A stretch of DNA of 64,000 bases, from contig CP114488.1 of NCBI GenBank assembly GCA_027186245.1, forward strand, positions 4,414,501 through 4,478,500, written 5' to 3'. Within the stretch, counting starts at the first letter, position 1; each line of letters opens with the position of its first letter. The position numbers were made by a program, and so were the translations under genes. Below the pieces are notes generated by a model. The model did not search any database, was not told the DNA's origin, and saw only the letters and a list, made by a program, of their open reading frames with translations. Shown here in pieces: positions 11,315 through 22,149 of this stretch. Origin of the DNA: Coriaria nepalensis. Taxonomy: Eukaryota > Streptophyta > Magnoliopsida > Cucurbitales > Coriariaceae.

Positions 11315-12300
11315 ACTTACATTCGGCTTTTGATGGCTCTAATCAGTTTAAACCCTAGATGGAGTAATAGGATGATCCTCTAATGGTTCTAAATACCAAA
11401 ACATGCAAAGATGAACAACGTGATAATTCAAATAACTAAAATTACTAAAGTACACTTCATATCTCTCTTTCAACTTCTAACTCTACTTAAAACACAGTTT
11501 AACTTAATGTGTCGAATACCTTTGTTGCTGTTACAGCAGGCATCAACCCATCAACCTATTGAGTACTTCACATACTGTAGGCGTCGACCCATCGAGTATG
11601 TCGACCTGTCGAGCCTATCGATCCTATCGAGCACTTCACATATTGAAGATGTTGAGTATGTCAAGCACTCCACCTATTGAAGGCGTCAAGTACGTCTCGA
11701 CTTAAAGACTTAAATACATTATTATTAGTAGTATAATGACTTAAAGAGTAATTTCTTATGCCAAAAAGATGAACGGGGCATCGTAGTCCCGATGACCCGA
11801 TAACAAATCATGCCACAGAGTACTAAATACATATTATTTTATGAACGTTGCGGAACAAGAATCGGAACAAGAATCATATACAAACATATTACAAAGAAAA
11901 ATATACATTTTTATTTCAATTATGATGATCAATCAACTATTCAAATAGAAATCAACAATAAAAAGCTTAAACTTGTCGATTCAAATCGTATTCGAACTAG
12001 TAAGATTCAAAAGTTTACCGATAAAATAAATAAATAAATCAAAATATGATTAATTCAAGTAAGATGACAAATGTGAAATATGAGTTTTGGAACAATCTAT
12101 TTAAAGAAAGTAAAATTGGTTGGAATTTTAAATTTTTCTTTCTCTTAACATTGGAATGAATCATAAGTTGAAGATTAGAGCAATTTCGTAATTATATATA
12201 TTTTTAAATTAATTTTCAAAGCAAAATAAAATATTAAAGTTGGTTTATAAAGAAATTATTTTTAAATATTTTTGTTAAATAATTTTTTTTTCATAAATTC
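11315..12300. other. Intergenic DNA left of TIM13
   Basis: No gene was recognised. 11384-11396 (GGTTCTAAATACC) resembles the reverse complement of a tRNA-Met primer site, hinting at another minus-strand element remnant. 11540-11700 is rich in short TCGACC/GTCGAG words repeated with variation (CCCATCGAGTATGTCGACC). These vaguely recall the palindrome family at 1583-1993 but do not form long arms. Confidence 0.4.
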
Positions 12301-12303
12301 ATT

Positions 12304-12319
12304 AACCCTAATTAGCCCA
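12304..12319 (+). promoter_or_regulatory. Telo-box-like and site II-like motifs of TIM13 promoter
   Basis: AACCCTAATT (telo-box core AACCCTAA) is followed directly by AGCCCA, which is TGGGCT on the other strand, a site II element (TGGGCY). They lie about 120-130 bp before the TIM13 start codon. This pairing is known from plant nuclear genes for mitochondrial and ribosomal proteins expressed in dividing cells. Two further CCCATTAACCCATT copies follow. Functional use is inferred. Confidence 0.5.
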
Positions 12320-12436
12320 TTAACCCATTAACCCATTGACCTAGTGGAAAGAATTGAGAGAAGGTTTAAGAAAACAAAAGCGAATTGAAGAGTCGCTAGG
12401 GTTTTACTCGCATCCTGTCCGACTCCAAGAAGAACA

Positions 12437-13836
12437 ATGGATTCCTTTTCATCAACCCCCACCGGATCTTCCTCCCAGTTTTCTGCAGATGATTTCAAGG
12501 ACCAGCTCAAGAATCAACTCGCACAGGCTTACGCCGAGGAGTTCATCGAGGTCTCAAACTCTCTCTCTCTCTCTCTCGAACAATTAATTTGTATTTTAGT
12601 CGGTGGTGCTAATCTTTAGGATTCTTACTGTATCCATTTGAACCTCCGTTTACATTATGAATATTGACGAAAAATCAATTACTAACTTTTAATTCCTAAA
12701 TTTTTCTCTGATTTCACGTTATTAGCTATTTGACTAGTCAATCCGAAGAATATCTTACCTGAATTGTTATTCTGAATACAATTATTTAATGCTACGCTTA
12801 GAGCAGCTAAAAATGGAATTTAAGGGCTGTTTAATGTAAATTAGCCAACTTACAGTCCAATTTTTTGAAAATTTCTAAGGCCCTGGCTGTTGATAAGGAA
12901 TTTTTAAGGTATTAAATCCTTTTTCCCCTACAGATTCAGTAATCATTTGGTAGATTCCTTGTAGAAGTCTCTCGGTAGGGAAGTGAAGGGCTTAAATTAA
13001 ATTATTTTCTTTGGAATTTTTCTGTTGGTCCCATGGTCTTCTTCTGCCACTCCTTTATGTAGGAGGCATGCCAAATGATTTGCTTAGGAATATAAACTAT
13101 GGCTACAGTCAGCTTACAGTTTAAACTGTCAGTTTGGTTATAAAATCCACTTTGGACCCACAAAGCTGCAGTTAACTTCAGTCGCTGATCTGCATGTAAA
13201 TTCAGGTCCCCCCCCCCCCCCCCAAAGAACAAAGAAAGGAATATACAGTTTTCCAAACTTCAGTTTACCCAATTTCTTTCTTTAATTCTAGTCCGAATTT
13301 AAGCCATTCTGGAAAAGGGAATGTTATAAGCTAATAAGTAAAAATCTATGAAGAGTGTGAATGGGTACTCTCATTCATATTCTTCATTGAAGGGTCTTTC
13401 CTGTTTAGCAGCCTAGTCATGTGTGGTTCCTGCTGTAGGTAAGCTGATCCTTTTGTGGATATGTATGCTAGTGTTGTTGAGCAATTATCTTATCTACTGC
13501 ACATGTTTAGAAATGATCAAATTAAACTATTGGCTGAATATTGTGATGCCTTGTGAGGATTATATTTGTGTTACTAAAAAAAGTGACTTCAACATTTCTA
13601 GTTTCCACATTATCCTTCGTTACTGGTTATGTATGATATGTTTCTCCAAATTCTTCTTTTGACTCTTAAATTATCTTTTAATGCAGACCTTAAGGGGAAA
13701 GTGCTTTGATAAGTGTATAACAAAACCAGGATCAAGCCTAAGTGGGGGAGAGAGTAGCTGCATCTCTAGGTGTGTTGATCGCTATATTGAGGCAACTGGA
13801 ATCATCAGTAGAACCCTATTTAAGGCAGCAAATTAA
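12437..13836 (+). CDS. TIM13: Mitochondrial import inner membrane translocase subunit Tim13 (2 exons)
   Basis: Exon 1 is 12437-12550 (38 codons, ending at GAG before GTCTCA). Exon 2 is 13687-13836 (preceded by TTTTAATGCAG, ending TAA). Together they encode 87 aa, the usual size for plant Tim13. The protein begins MDSFSSTPTG and has LKNQLAQAYAEEFIE before the intron. The twin CX3C motifs that define small Tim proteins are CFDKC (residues 44-48) and CISRC (63-67), which form two disulfides. The C-terminal helix reads YIEATGIISRTLF. The Tim8-Tim13 complex acts in the mitochondrial intermembrane space and hands hydrophobic precursors to the TIM22 route. All key residues are present and the phase is zero at the junction, so the gene looks functional. 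The 1136-bp intron carries a CT repeat and a 16-C run. Confidence 0.95.
12559..12579. repeat. CT microsatellite in TIM13 intron
   Basis: A run of about ten CT units just downstream of the 5' splice site. It lies in the intron, so it does not affect the protein. Confidence 0.8.
13208..13223. repeat. Poly-C run in TIM13 intron
   Basis: About 16 consecutive C within the intron, followed by AAAGAACAAAG. Its length is likely variable between individuals or affected by sequencing error. Confidence 0.7.
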
Positions 13837-14870
13837 GATTTTCTACTTGGGTTGGACTACTTCGCTGAGACTTTACCCTGTTGACTAAAAGATTTTGTAC
13901 TTCTTATTGCACTTCCTCGTAATTGGATGATTTTTCTGAGTATGGATGTTGTCTTTTCATTATTATCTGCTATCTGAACTGGGTTTCCATTAACGCAGAG
14001 TTTGGTCAACTTCTTATACTGTGTAAGAAATTCCCATTGGATATTTTCCATTATATTTACCCGTTTTTGTTTTTGTTATTGTTATTATAAAGCTATATAA
14101 TTATTGTTAACTATTATAAAGATGGAATGCGAATATATATCAAAATAAATGTAAAGTACTACCGTTTTACACCTAAAATTATCACTATCTGTTTTATTGA
14201 TTTTATTTTCAGCACTTCTTTTATAATAATATTATTAAAAAAAAGAAAAGTAGATAGCATAACAAACTTTAATTGGAACCACAAAATTCAATTTGATTAG
14301 AGTTTATTATAAAATAAAGGAGTACAATAGAATACATTATTCTTATTGTGTGTATACTCTCAACAAAACTTCTGTTTATAAGCCATTCACCATGAATATT
14401 GTTTTTCTTTTAAGTTTTCTTTAATATATTTTTTTTATTAATTACTTCTATTTATAGGTTTTCTTTAAAATATTTATTTATTCATTTTTATTATTTTCAT
14501 AATAATTGACGTTGTTTTTCTTTATTTACACAAATCCATATTTTTTTTTCTCTAATTGAAAAGGACATGGTTCAATAGATTGATCAAATGTTTGTTCATT
14601 TTAATTATGTCTTTTTTAAGATATACAATTATAAGAATAAATGAAGAGAGAACTTGAAAAAATAACTACCCTTTAACCCGTTAAGGCCATTTTTATAAAT
14701 ACTTTTGTTTTATAATTTTTTGCAAACTACCTCTCAAAAATGGATATTACTTTTTTAAAGAAGTGCAATAAGGGAAAAAACTTGGAAGGATGAAAATACC
14801 CTTTACCATTCAAATTCTAAACAGGAAACTCCTCTTCACTAAAAAGTAACGTACTAGAACTCCTCCCAAA
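13837..14870. other. TIM13 3' region and AT-rich intergenic DNA
   Basis: The first ~200 bp probably hold the TIM13 3' UTR; T-rich DNA follows. Beyond about 14060 the sequence is strongly AT-rich with no recognisable gene or repeat structure. Confidence 0.4.
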
Positions 14871-14872
14871 AC

Positions 14873-15085
14873 ATGAAATACTCTTTATGCGACACAATTT
14901 CGATCACAAAATCCAAAAACCCTTTCGAACCTCGAACTCGAAAACACCTACTTCCTTTTCTAGAGAAGATGGCTACTGATACCACTATTGATATGGGTTC
15001 TGAGATGTGTACCGAGGAATCCAACATGGAATTAGTGGAATGTAAGCCTGAAGATGTCAAAAAAGATCAAGGTTCCACAGAATGA
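14873..15085 (+). other. Possible first exon or gene fragment of unknown identity
   Basis: A 70-codon frame is preceded by a leader of moderate GC content. An inner ATG at 14969 gives MATDTTIDMGSEM, an acidic start with a better surrounding context than the first ATG. The stop is followed in another frame by NEDVNRAILATK-like sequence (15091-15126), which suggests a single frameshift in what was once a longer coding exon. No family was recognised. It may be a decayed gene fragment or chance. Confidence 0.25.
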
Positions 15086-15299
15086 AGACGTCAACAGGGC
15101 AATTCTTGCTACCAAATGAAGAAAAGTACAGGTTAATTTCAAAATAGGGGTTTGTTTTAAAAAAAAATGGTTCAAAATGTTAGAAATTGAGTACATTATG
15201 GAGGAAATTGATGTGGAAATACCAATTTTCATGATCTTTGGTTTGCATTGAACAATTTTTGAATTGCAAATTATGACAGGCAAAATTGATTGAGATAGT

Positions 15300-17937
15300 C
15301 GCTCATAGCTCTCTCAAGACCGACGTGGACTAACAGTGCTCTACATGAAATGTAACTTGATATTTGAGTTATTTAGATGTATGATTATTCAGTTGAGTTG
15401 TAATGTTCTATATACAATGATTGTAGGTGATATGCAATACGAGTTAAGAACCTTACTTACTAGGCTTATAGCTCATAGAAGTTTTCTGCTATAATTGATA
15501 AGGGAGATAGAATTGAGGATTATATGTAAACCTCCAACATGGCTTAATGATTGACTAAGGCCGAGTAACAATTATCATACCCTTTTAGCTATTTTCTATA
15601 GTCAAATAATTGTACCTTAAATATTAGAGGGGAAATATTTAAGTTATTATCTAAGTTAAGGTTTAAGGTTAGAAATAAAATTCTAGCTTAAAACCAAGTA
15701 TAACTAGTGGGATTGGGACAAAACTTATCTTTAATACTAAAATGACCTAAAACATTAAAACTAGGCCCAAGACCATAAAAACCTTATATAGGCCAAATTA
15801 TATTCTATTTACTATTGTTGCTAGCAAAGCCCAAAACATGAAATATGGTCAAACAAGCTCACGATGGCAGGCCAACATATAGAAAAGAGGTGAAAAAAAA
15901 TGAAATGGATAAGGATGAATGAAAAATCTCTTGGTCAAGTTGACCATGAGAATTCTAGACTTTTTCTTTTATAAATAAATCATTATTTTCTTCATTTTCC
16001 TACCATAAACCGTAGCCCTATTCTCTTCACTTTATTATTCAATTCTTTTCCCACCATAAATAAAGCCCATTCAAAGAAGATACTAAAATTCTTAGTGAAA
16101 AATAAATTTTTCAAAGAAATTCCTAGAGGTATTGTCTCCTAAAGGTATGTCTAAAAGTTATCATTTTTCAAATTTATTGACAAGTCTAATTTGAGCTAGC
16201 TTTCTTTGTTCGAATTATGGAAATCTTATATATAACCTATAATTATAAGAAAATTATATTGAGAAACTAGACTCTAGTAGCTTTCCAAAAGTCCAAAACA
16301 TTCTAATAAGAGTTGTATAGGTCTAGACACAAATTCATGAAGTTGACCTAGAAATCTGTATGATGTTAGAATTGAATCCATGAGTAGTAGGTGTTTCAAT
16401 AGACTTTTCATTATGAAGATGATGATAGAAAATTTTAAAATTTAACATGAAAAAACTAGACTTCTAGATACACAAATCTATATAAGAATCAAAATATTTG
16501 ATCAAGGGAAGAATTAGTTGTATACTTATAAAGTTGAAGTTGATTTTTAGGTTTGCCCAGAATATGGTAGTCACATGAATAACTTTGAAAATGCATAACT
16601 TGAGTTGTAATGAATGAAATGAAGTGCACAAAGCTTAAATTATTAGCTTTCCAATGAAATACTTCTGAATTTTTGAATACATGTGTCATAAGATATAGAC
16701 AAAAATAAAATGTTGGTCTAAAAAACATACATAATTGAACGATTTCAGCATAATTGAGGTTTGATAGACCAAACATGCAGATTTCAATTTAAAACTTTTA
16801 CAGGTGCTATAGGACTTATGGATAGAGGTACCATAAAAATAACCAAGTAATAGTGATTAAAAAAATGAGAAAAATAAGTCTTAGAGCATAACTATGAAAG
16901 CAAGAAATTTAATAAGGGAAGAATTAATAATGCATTGTCAAGAATGTGAAAGTTGAAGAGGCAGCAAATGATTGAATTTGGAGCTGAAATTTCTATAAGA
17001 AACATGTAATAGATAGACCTATTTTAAAATCATTAGAATCATGGTCTAAAAGATGCAATTATCAAAGCCTAGACTAATAGATAGAGAAACTAGGAAACTT
17101 TTAAAATTATTCATTAAAGATGTATAATGAAAGGAATATGAACTAAGAAGGAAAAATGATGAATTGAAATATATGCTCTGATAGGTATGCAGCTGGTCTA
17201 ACAACTCGAGGACTTACAAACATATTTTTTCGAAATAACACAAATTCATGTAAATAAAAACCTCACCTATAATATGAGAATGGTTTTCAAAAGATTAATG
17301 AATGGATGTGCAATGACTGGACATGATGTTATTATTTCTAGTTACTGATATGATTGATAAATCATTTATGAAAGACTATCTTGATGTGTTCTAAAATGGT
17401 ATATGCTTTCGTATGTGATATGGAGTTATTGTCTATCGTATTTTCATAGTGGATTGACTATCTGGTTATCGTAATGAATTGATTGGTATGATGGTTAAAT
17501 CAATTATGAATAATTGCATTCATGTATTCCACAATAGCATATGTATCTTTAAAAATCATGCAACTATTATGTCATATTCATGTAAATTAAGAGGTATTAA
17601 GTGGAGTAACAAGAGAAATACGAAAGAAATATTAAGTATCATACCAATTTGTCAAAGGAAGGGTCAAGACCTAATAAAAAAAGGAGTACAAAAAGCTATG
17701 ATAAATCATGCCAAAGTATGAAAAGACCTTGGGTAAGTTCGGATTGGGTCGTTCCTCCATCTTCCGATGGGTTGTGCGTATAATTGGTATGTACATAGGG
17801 CTCAAAGAAAAAAAGGAAGATAGAAAGAAAGAAAGAAGGAAAAAAAGCTCCTCCATCTTCCGATGGGTCGTGCGTATAATTGGTATGTACATAGGGCCCA
17901 AAGAAAAAAAGGAAGATAGAAAGAAAGAAAGAAGGAA

Positions 17938-17981
<44 letters not shown>

Positions 17982-18231
17982 AGGAAAGACAGAAAGAAAA
18001 AAAGAAAGAAAGAAAGAAAGAATAAAAAAAGATGAAATGCATCAATCACGGAAACATTTAGTAGATAATGTGTGATCATGCATTATATGCATCCTTATTT
18101 ATAATTATTTTTGTGAGAATATTTGTAATTACTATGCAAAAATTCATATTTTACTCTCATGTTGTAGATAATAAAGGTAAACAACTATCCTAACCTTCAT
18201 GATGAGCTTGTGATGTAGGCGCAAGTGGCAA
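15300..18231. other. AT-rich, repeat-like region, possibly an old long LTR
   Basis: No gene was recognised. A TATA-like CTTTTATAAATAAATC (15966-15981) lies inside, and 18232-18243 (TGGTATCAGGAC) resembles the tRNA-Met primer site of chromoviruses (TGGTATCAGAGC, 10 of 12 matches). If that is real, the stretch before it would be a long, decayed LTR read on the plus strand. The beginning of such an LTR was not found. Confidence 0.3.
17753..18030. repeat. 96-bp tandem duplication with GAAA microsatellite
   Basis: Two copies of a 96-bp unit start at 17753 and 17849 (TCCTCCATCTTCCGATGGG, then GTGCGTATAATTGG). Each contains GAAA repeats, and the second runs into about 100 bp of (GAAA)n. The copies differ at only a few bases, so the duplication looks recent, perhaps through slippage or unequal exchange at the GAAA tract. 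Long open frames here are artefacts of the repeat. Confidence 0.85.
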
Positions 18232-18243
18232 TGGTATCAGGAC

Positions 18244-19164
18244 ACAGTTTTGTTATTAAACTTCCACACATGTTAAATGATATAAATTATTTTTGTATTA
18301 TATTTTACAACTATTTTTCTTCAATATGCTATATCTTACTATGATCAAACAAACCTATTTTGCAAAAGAATACTTTTAATAGTAAGATACCCATTTAAAG
18401 TAACAAAAAAAATTTAAATAAAAAACATTTACCCCAAACTTTACAAGTTATATAATTGAAAATAATAGTCCGAATAATGCGAGTCGCTACATTATATCCA
18501 TAATTACATGAAGAAAGACAGTTGGGTAGAGACTTACTCAATTATGTCGAATCTGGTTCCTTGGATGGATAAATGGTCAATACTTGAAACTGAAGTTATC
18601 ACTCCCCCAAAACAAAAGCATTGACTAGGCAGACCAAAAAAAATCACGATGAAAGGATGATGACGAACAACAAGAAGTGAATTATAGTGGTAAGTTGCGG
18701 TGGAATGGTGACCTTATAACTTGTAGAAACCATGGAGTGTTTGGAAACAATTCTAGAAGGTGCAAGGCCCCAAAACTTCCATCCATTAAATGCAAGATTG
18801 AAATAATATTTTTTTATATAAAAATAATAAATATATCAAGTTACTTAACTTAATTTTGATCTAATTTAATATATTACTGCAAGGTCAAACATCTCTATCA
18901 CAAACTTAGACTTCCCTCAGTTTTCTTGGTGTTTATGATAATTTAAATTTCTTATTTTCTTTTAAATTGATTAATTGATTGTAAATGAATTTAACAAGGC
19001 TATAGTATGTATGTTGGTTCAATTAAATTAAGTTAAGGTTTGTCCAAAAAGAAAATAAAAATTAGTCCCTTCACATAATTAATGCATGTGCTTGTATAAA
19101 TTTAGGAATATTGTAGTTTTTCTTTAGAGAGTAGATGTATATAGAATTGTGTGGGGACATGACA
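18244..19164. other. Intergenic DNA without a recognised gene
   Basis: AT-rich sequence with no supported coding region. It forms the left flank of the solo LTR. Confidence 0.4.
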
Positions 19165-19169
19165 CAAAT

Positions 19170-20122
19170 TGTTAGGATTCATGCATAAAAAATAACTAAG
19201 TAACAGTTTTTAAAATTTTGAATCTTACTCTAAATATATATAATTTTATAAACAACATCGATAATACAATATTCATATATCATATATAAACTCTTTATAA
19301 AAAGTATAGTAAATCTAATTAATTTAAATTTCAAGTTTTCGTTAAAAACTAATTTAAGTTGATGAGTAAACCACTATAATTCTTTTTGCAATCTGAATTG
19401 AAGGGAAGATTCAAGAAGCGCCCACATGTTCGTCCTCTAATCATAATCTACACGATTCATTCACTCAGTTAAATTTTATATTTTAGGATTCAACATATAA
19501 ATCAAAAGGCTCGGGAAAATTGAGGGAAAAAACCATCTTTTTCTCACACACTATTTCGGCCTAGTGGAGGAGATGGAGCATTAGGGATTTTCGGCCACTT
19601 AGTGGGCTATTTATAATATTCCACTAGGTATACTATTTCCTAATCATATTAGATTTTCTTGTAGCAAAGGTTTCTTAACTTAATTAAGGAAAAAATAGGT
19701 CAAAACCCATATACATGGCCGCAGCCCACTTTCATGGGATATATATTAATCAACTCTTTGATTAATTTGACTTATGAAAATCCAATTAATAGTCCAGCTC
19801 ATTACCTATTTAATGTCTGATGATTAACACAAACGTTTATGACCTTTTATAATTAAATGAAAGTTCATTTGTAAGTTATTAATTTCTAATCAAATTAATG
19901 TAAGATTTAGTTATGCTAGCAGAGCTGCATGACATCAGATTTAACAAATTTACAATTACTATTTTACCTTTATAGTTATATTATAAGTGTTATTACCATT
20001 TTATCCTTACAACGGAAACAATATTTTTTTTTCCTTTTTTTTCCAGATGAATCTTAACTGAGTTACTATCGAATCTTATGTGTGTGACCTATTAGGTCCT
20101 GCATCATGCTAGTAGGAGGATT
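19170..20122 (-). repeat. Solo LTR, left part (split by Copia-C)
   Basis: It begins TGTTAGGATTCATGC and follows the same order of blocks as the Copia-C LTRs: 'CCCACATGTTCGTCC', 'TTTTCGGCCAC', 'ATTAATAGTCCAGC', and 'TTATGTGTGTGACC' near the break. It continues after Copia-C at 29683 and ends ACTTTCA at 30796. Flanks CAAAT (19165-19169) and CAAGT (30797-30801) differ at one base and look like the 5-bp target duplication. No internal retroelement sequence adjoins, so this is a solo LTR of about 2.06 kb. Confidence 0.85.
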
Positions 20123-22134
20123 TGTTAGGAAACAGATACACGCATATAATAGAAAAATGCAGCATAATAAATATTTAAAATTTTGATAGGATCATATCCT
20201 AGCATCCACAATTTCTATCCACCCATAATACAATAATTATATTACATATAATCTGTTTTATAGAAAATACAGTAAATCTCATAAATATTAAATCAAGGTT
20301 AGGGAACATGAATATCTTTTTGATTTATAGAACTATTCTTTAATAAGATGGGGATCCACCCACATGTTCCCCTCTAACCGTCGTTATCCACATGATTCAT
20401 TTTGCACGGTTAAGTTTCTAATTAAGATCTCAACTCATGAGATAATAAGTTCAGGAAAAATGAAGGGAAAAGACTCTCTTCCTCTTTGATTTTTGACCAA
20501 GAGGCTTGTTTGAGCACTTGTTGGTTTCGGCCACCATTTGCTTTATACTTATAGGCAAAAGTTGTATCATACTTTCCTAATCTTATTAGAAATCCTAATT
20601 GCCTTCAAACACAAAAGTGGGATGGGCTAAAGCCCATTCAATAGCCGACCACCCATGGGTCATATGAATGGGTTATTTAACCAATCATTTGATTAATTTT
20701 GACAAATAAAAATCCAATTAATAATCCGGCCATTAACTATTTAATATTCGATTATTAATTACGAATTTTTAGGACTCATTTATAATTAAATAAAAGTTCA
20801 AGTGTAACTTATTAATTTACAATTAATTCAATGCTACACTTAATTATGCTAGTAGAGCTGTATGATATTAAATTAAGAAATTAATAATTACCTTTTTTCT
20901 CTTATAGTCAAGTTATAGGTCAAATTACCATTTTACCCCTAAAATGATTTTGGTCTTTTTTTCCCAACGAAACTTCAATCATGTTACTCCAAATCTTATG
21001 TGTGTGACCGATTAGGTTCTATATTATGTAGACAAAAGGACTTCATAAACATCTTTTATATTTTATTTAGTTACAAATTAAATTTATTTAATTTATAGCA
21101 ACCTTCTAAATTAAACAGTTAACTTAATCATCTTATGATTAATTGATTTAAAACTTTCATCTCAATATTGACTTATAAAAAAATGTCAAAACTACCCAAG
21201 AGATGAGAAGTATCATCTTCCGAAAGAATATGTTTGTGACAATCGAATACTTACGATAACAATCCTTCCATTTTGCTAATATTCCGATTCATCCTAGGAC
21301 ATGATTTAACTTTTAAACCGTAATTGACAAATCATATGGACCATTATTGAACATCGACAATGGATTTATAGAAACTCATTTCAAACTATACTACTTTGCA
21401 AAGATTCTTTGTTCAATAAAGTATTATAATCCATAGGACCTTATTCCAAATACGGAAGCGATGGATTCCTTCTTAACCACTCATAATCCTTCTCGCACAA
21501 CACTTCATACCCAACGGTTCACCCCATGTTCACCCATGGCTAGGGCGAATAGGAATGATGTCAAAGTATGAAGTCCGGTATTCAAGAAAACCATGGTATC
21601 TCTGGTCGAAGGATCACATATAAAATAGTCACTAGATAAGTCTCATTAACAATCAGTATTAATTACCGTTGAAAATAATGTAAGTGTTACGTTCATCACC
21701 CTTACTCTTCCTTAAGCACCCACATAATCATCATGGTGTTCTACTAACACTATTGGCTGTGAGATCGGCCACCCTAACAATTAGGTGATGAACTATATGA
21801 TTACTGATCCGGATTAATCAATGTCCATTCTCGAGATTTTATAAAAATGAACCATTTACATCTTAATAGCTTTTAGGGACTCGAGTCTCTATTAGCATGA
21901 TCTCTGTCATGGTCTCCAGAGTGCATAACTCAAGATACTGGACTTTATCATGATATGCATATATAGAATATATAATATTAATTCCGACAAAAATAATAAA
22001 CATGATAAATAGTAACTAACTGTAATCAATGACGATAAATTATGTTTTGCTAATATCCGCATTAAGATAGTATCATATAGAGTATTTGCCTCATCGGGTC
22101 AAAATCCAATTAGTTTTACGAGCATACACTTTCA
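20123..22134 (-). repeat. Copia-C 3' LTR (left)
   Basis: 2012 bp, plus-strand ends TGTTAGG and ACTTTCA. It aligns with 27474-29682 over its length but lacks the ~245-bp insert found there near 28310-28556. The polypurine tract lies immediately to its right (22135-22149). Confidence 0.9.
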
Positions 22135-22149
22135 ATCTCCCACTTTTAC

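Noticed and set aside
12304..12340. A second interstitial telomere tract at the TIM13 promoter
   Set aside because: Only one AACCCTAA unit with CCCATTAA variants; better explained as telo-box/site II promoter motifs.
13857..14051. 64-codon minus frame downstream of TIM13
   Set aside because: Probably antisense to the TIM13 3' UTR; no recognisable protein features.
17671..18079. Long open frames on both strands over the GAAA tract
   Set aside because: They arise from a low-complexity microsatellite (Lys/Glu/Arg or Phe/Leu/Ser runs) and the 96-bp duplication; no domain is present.
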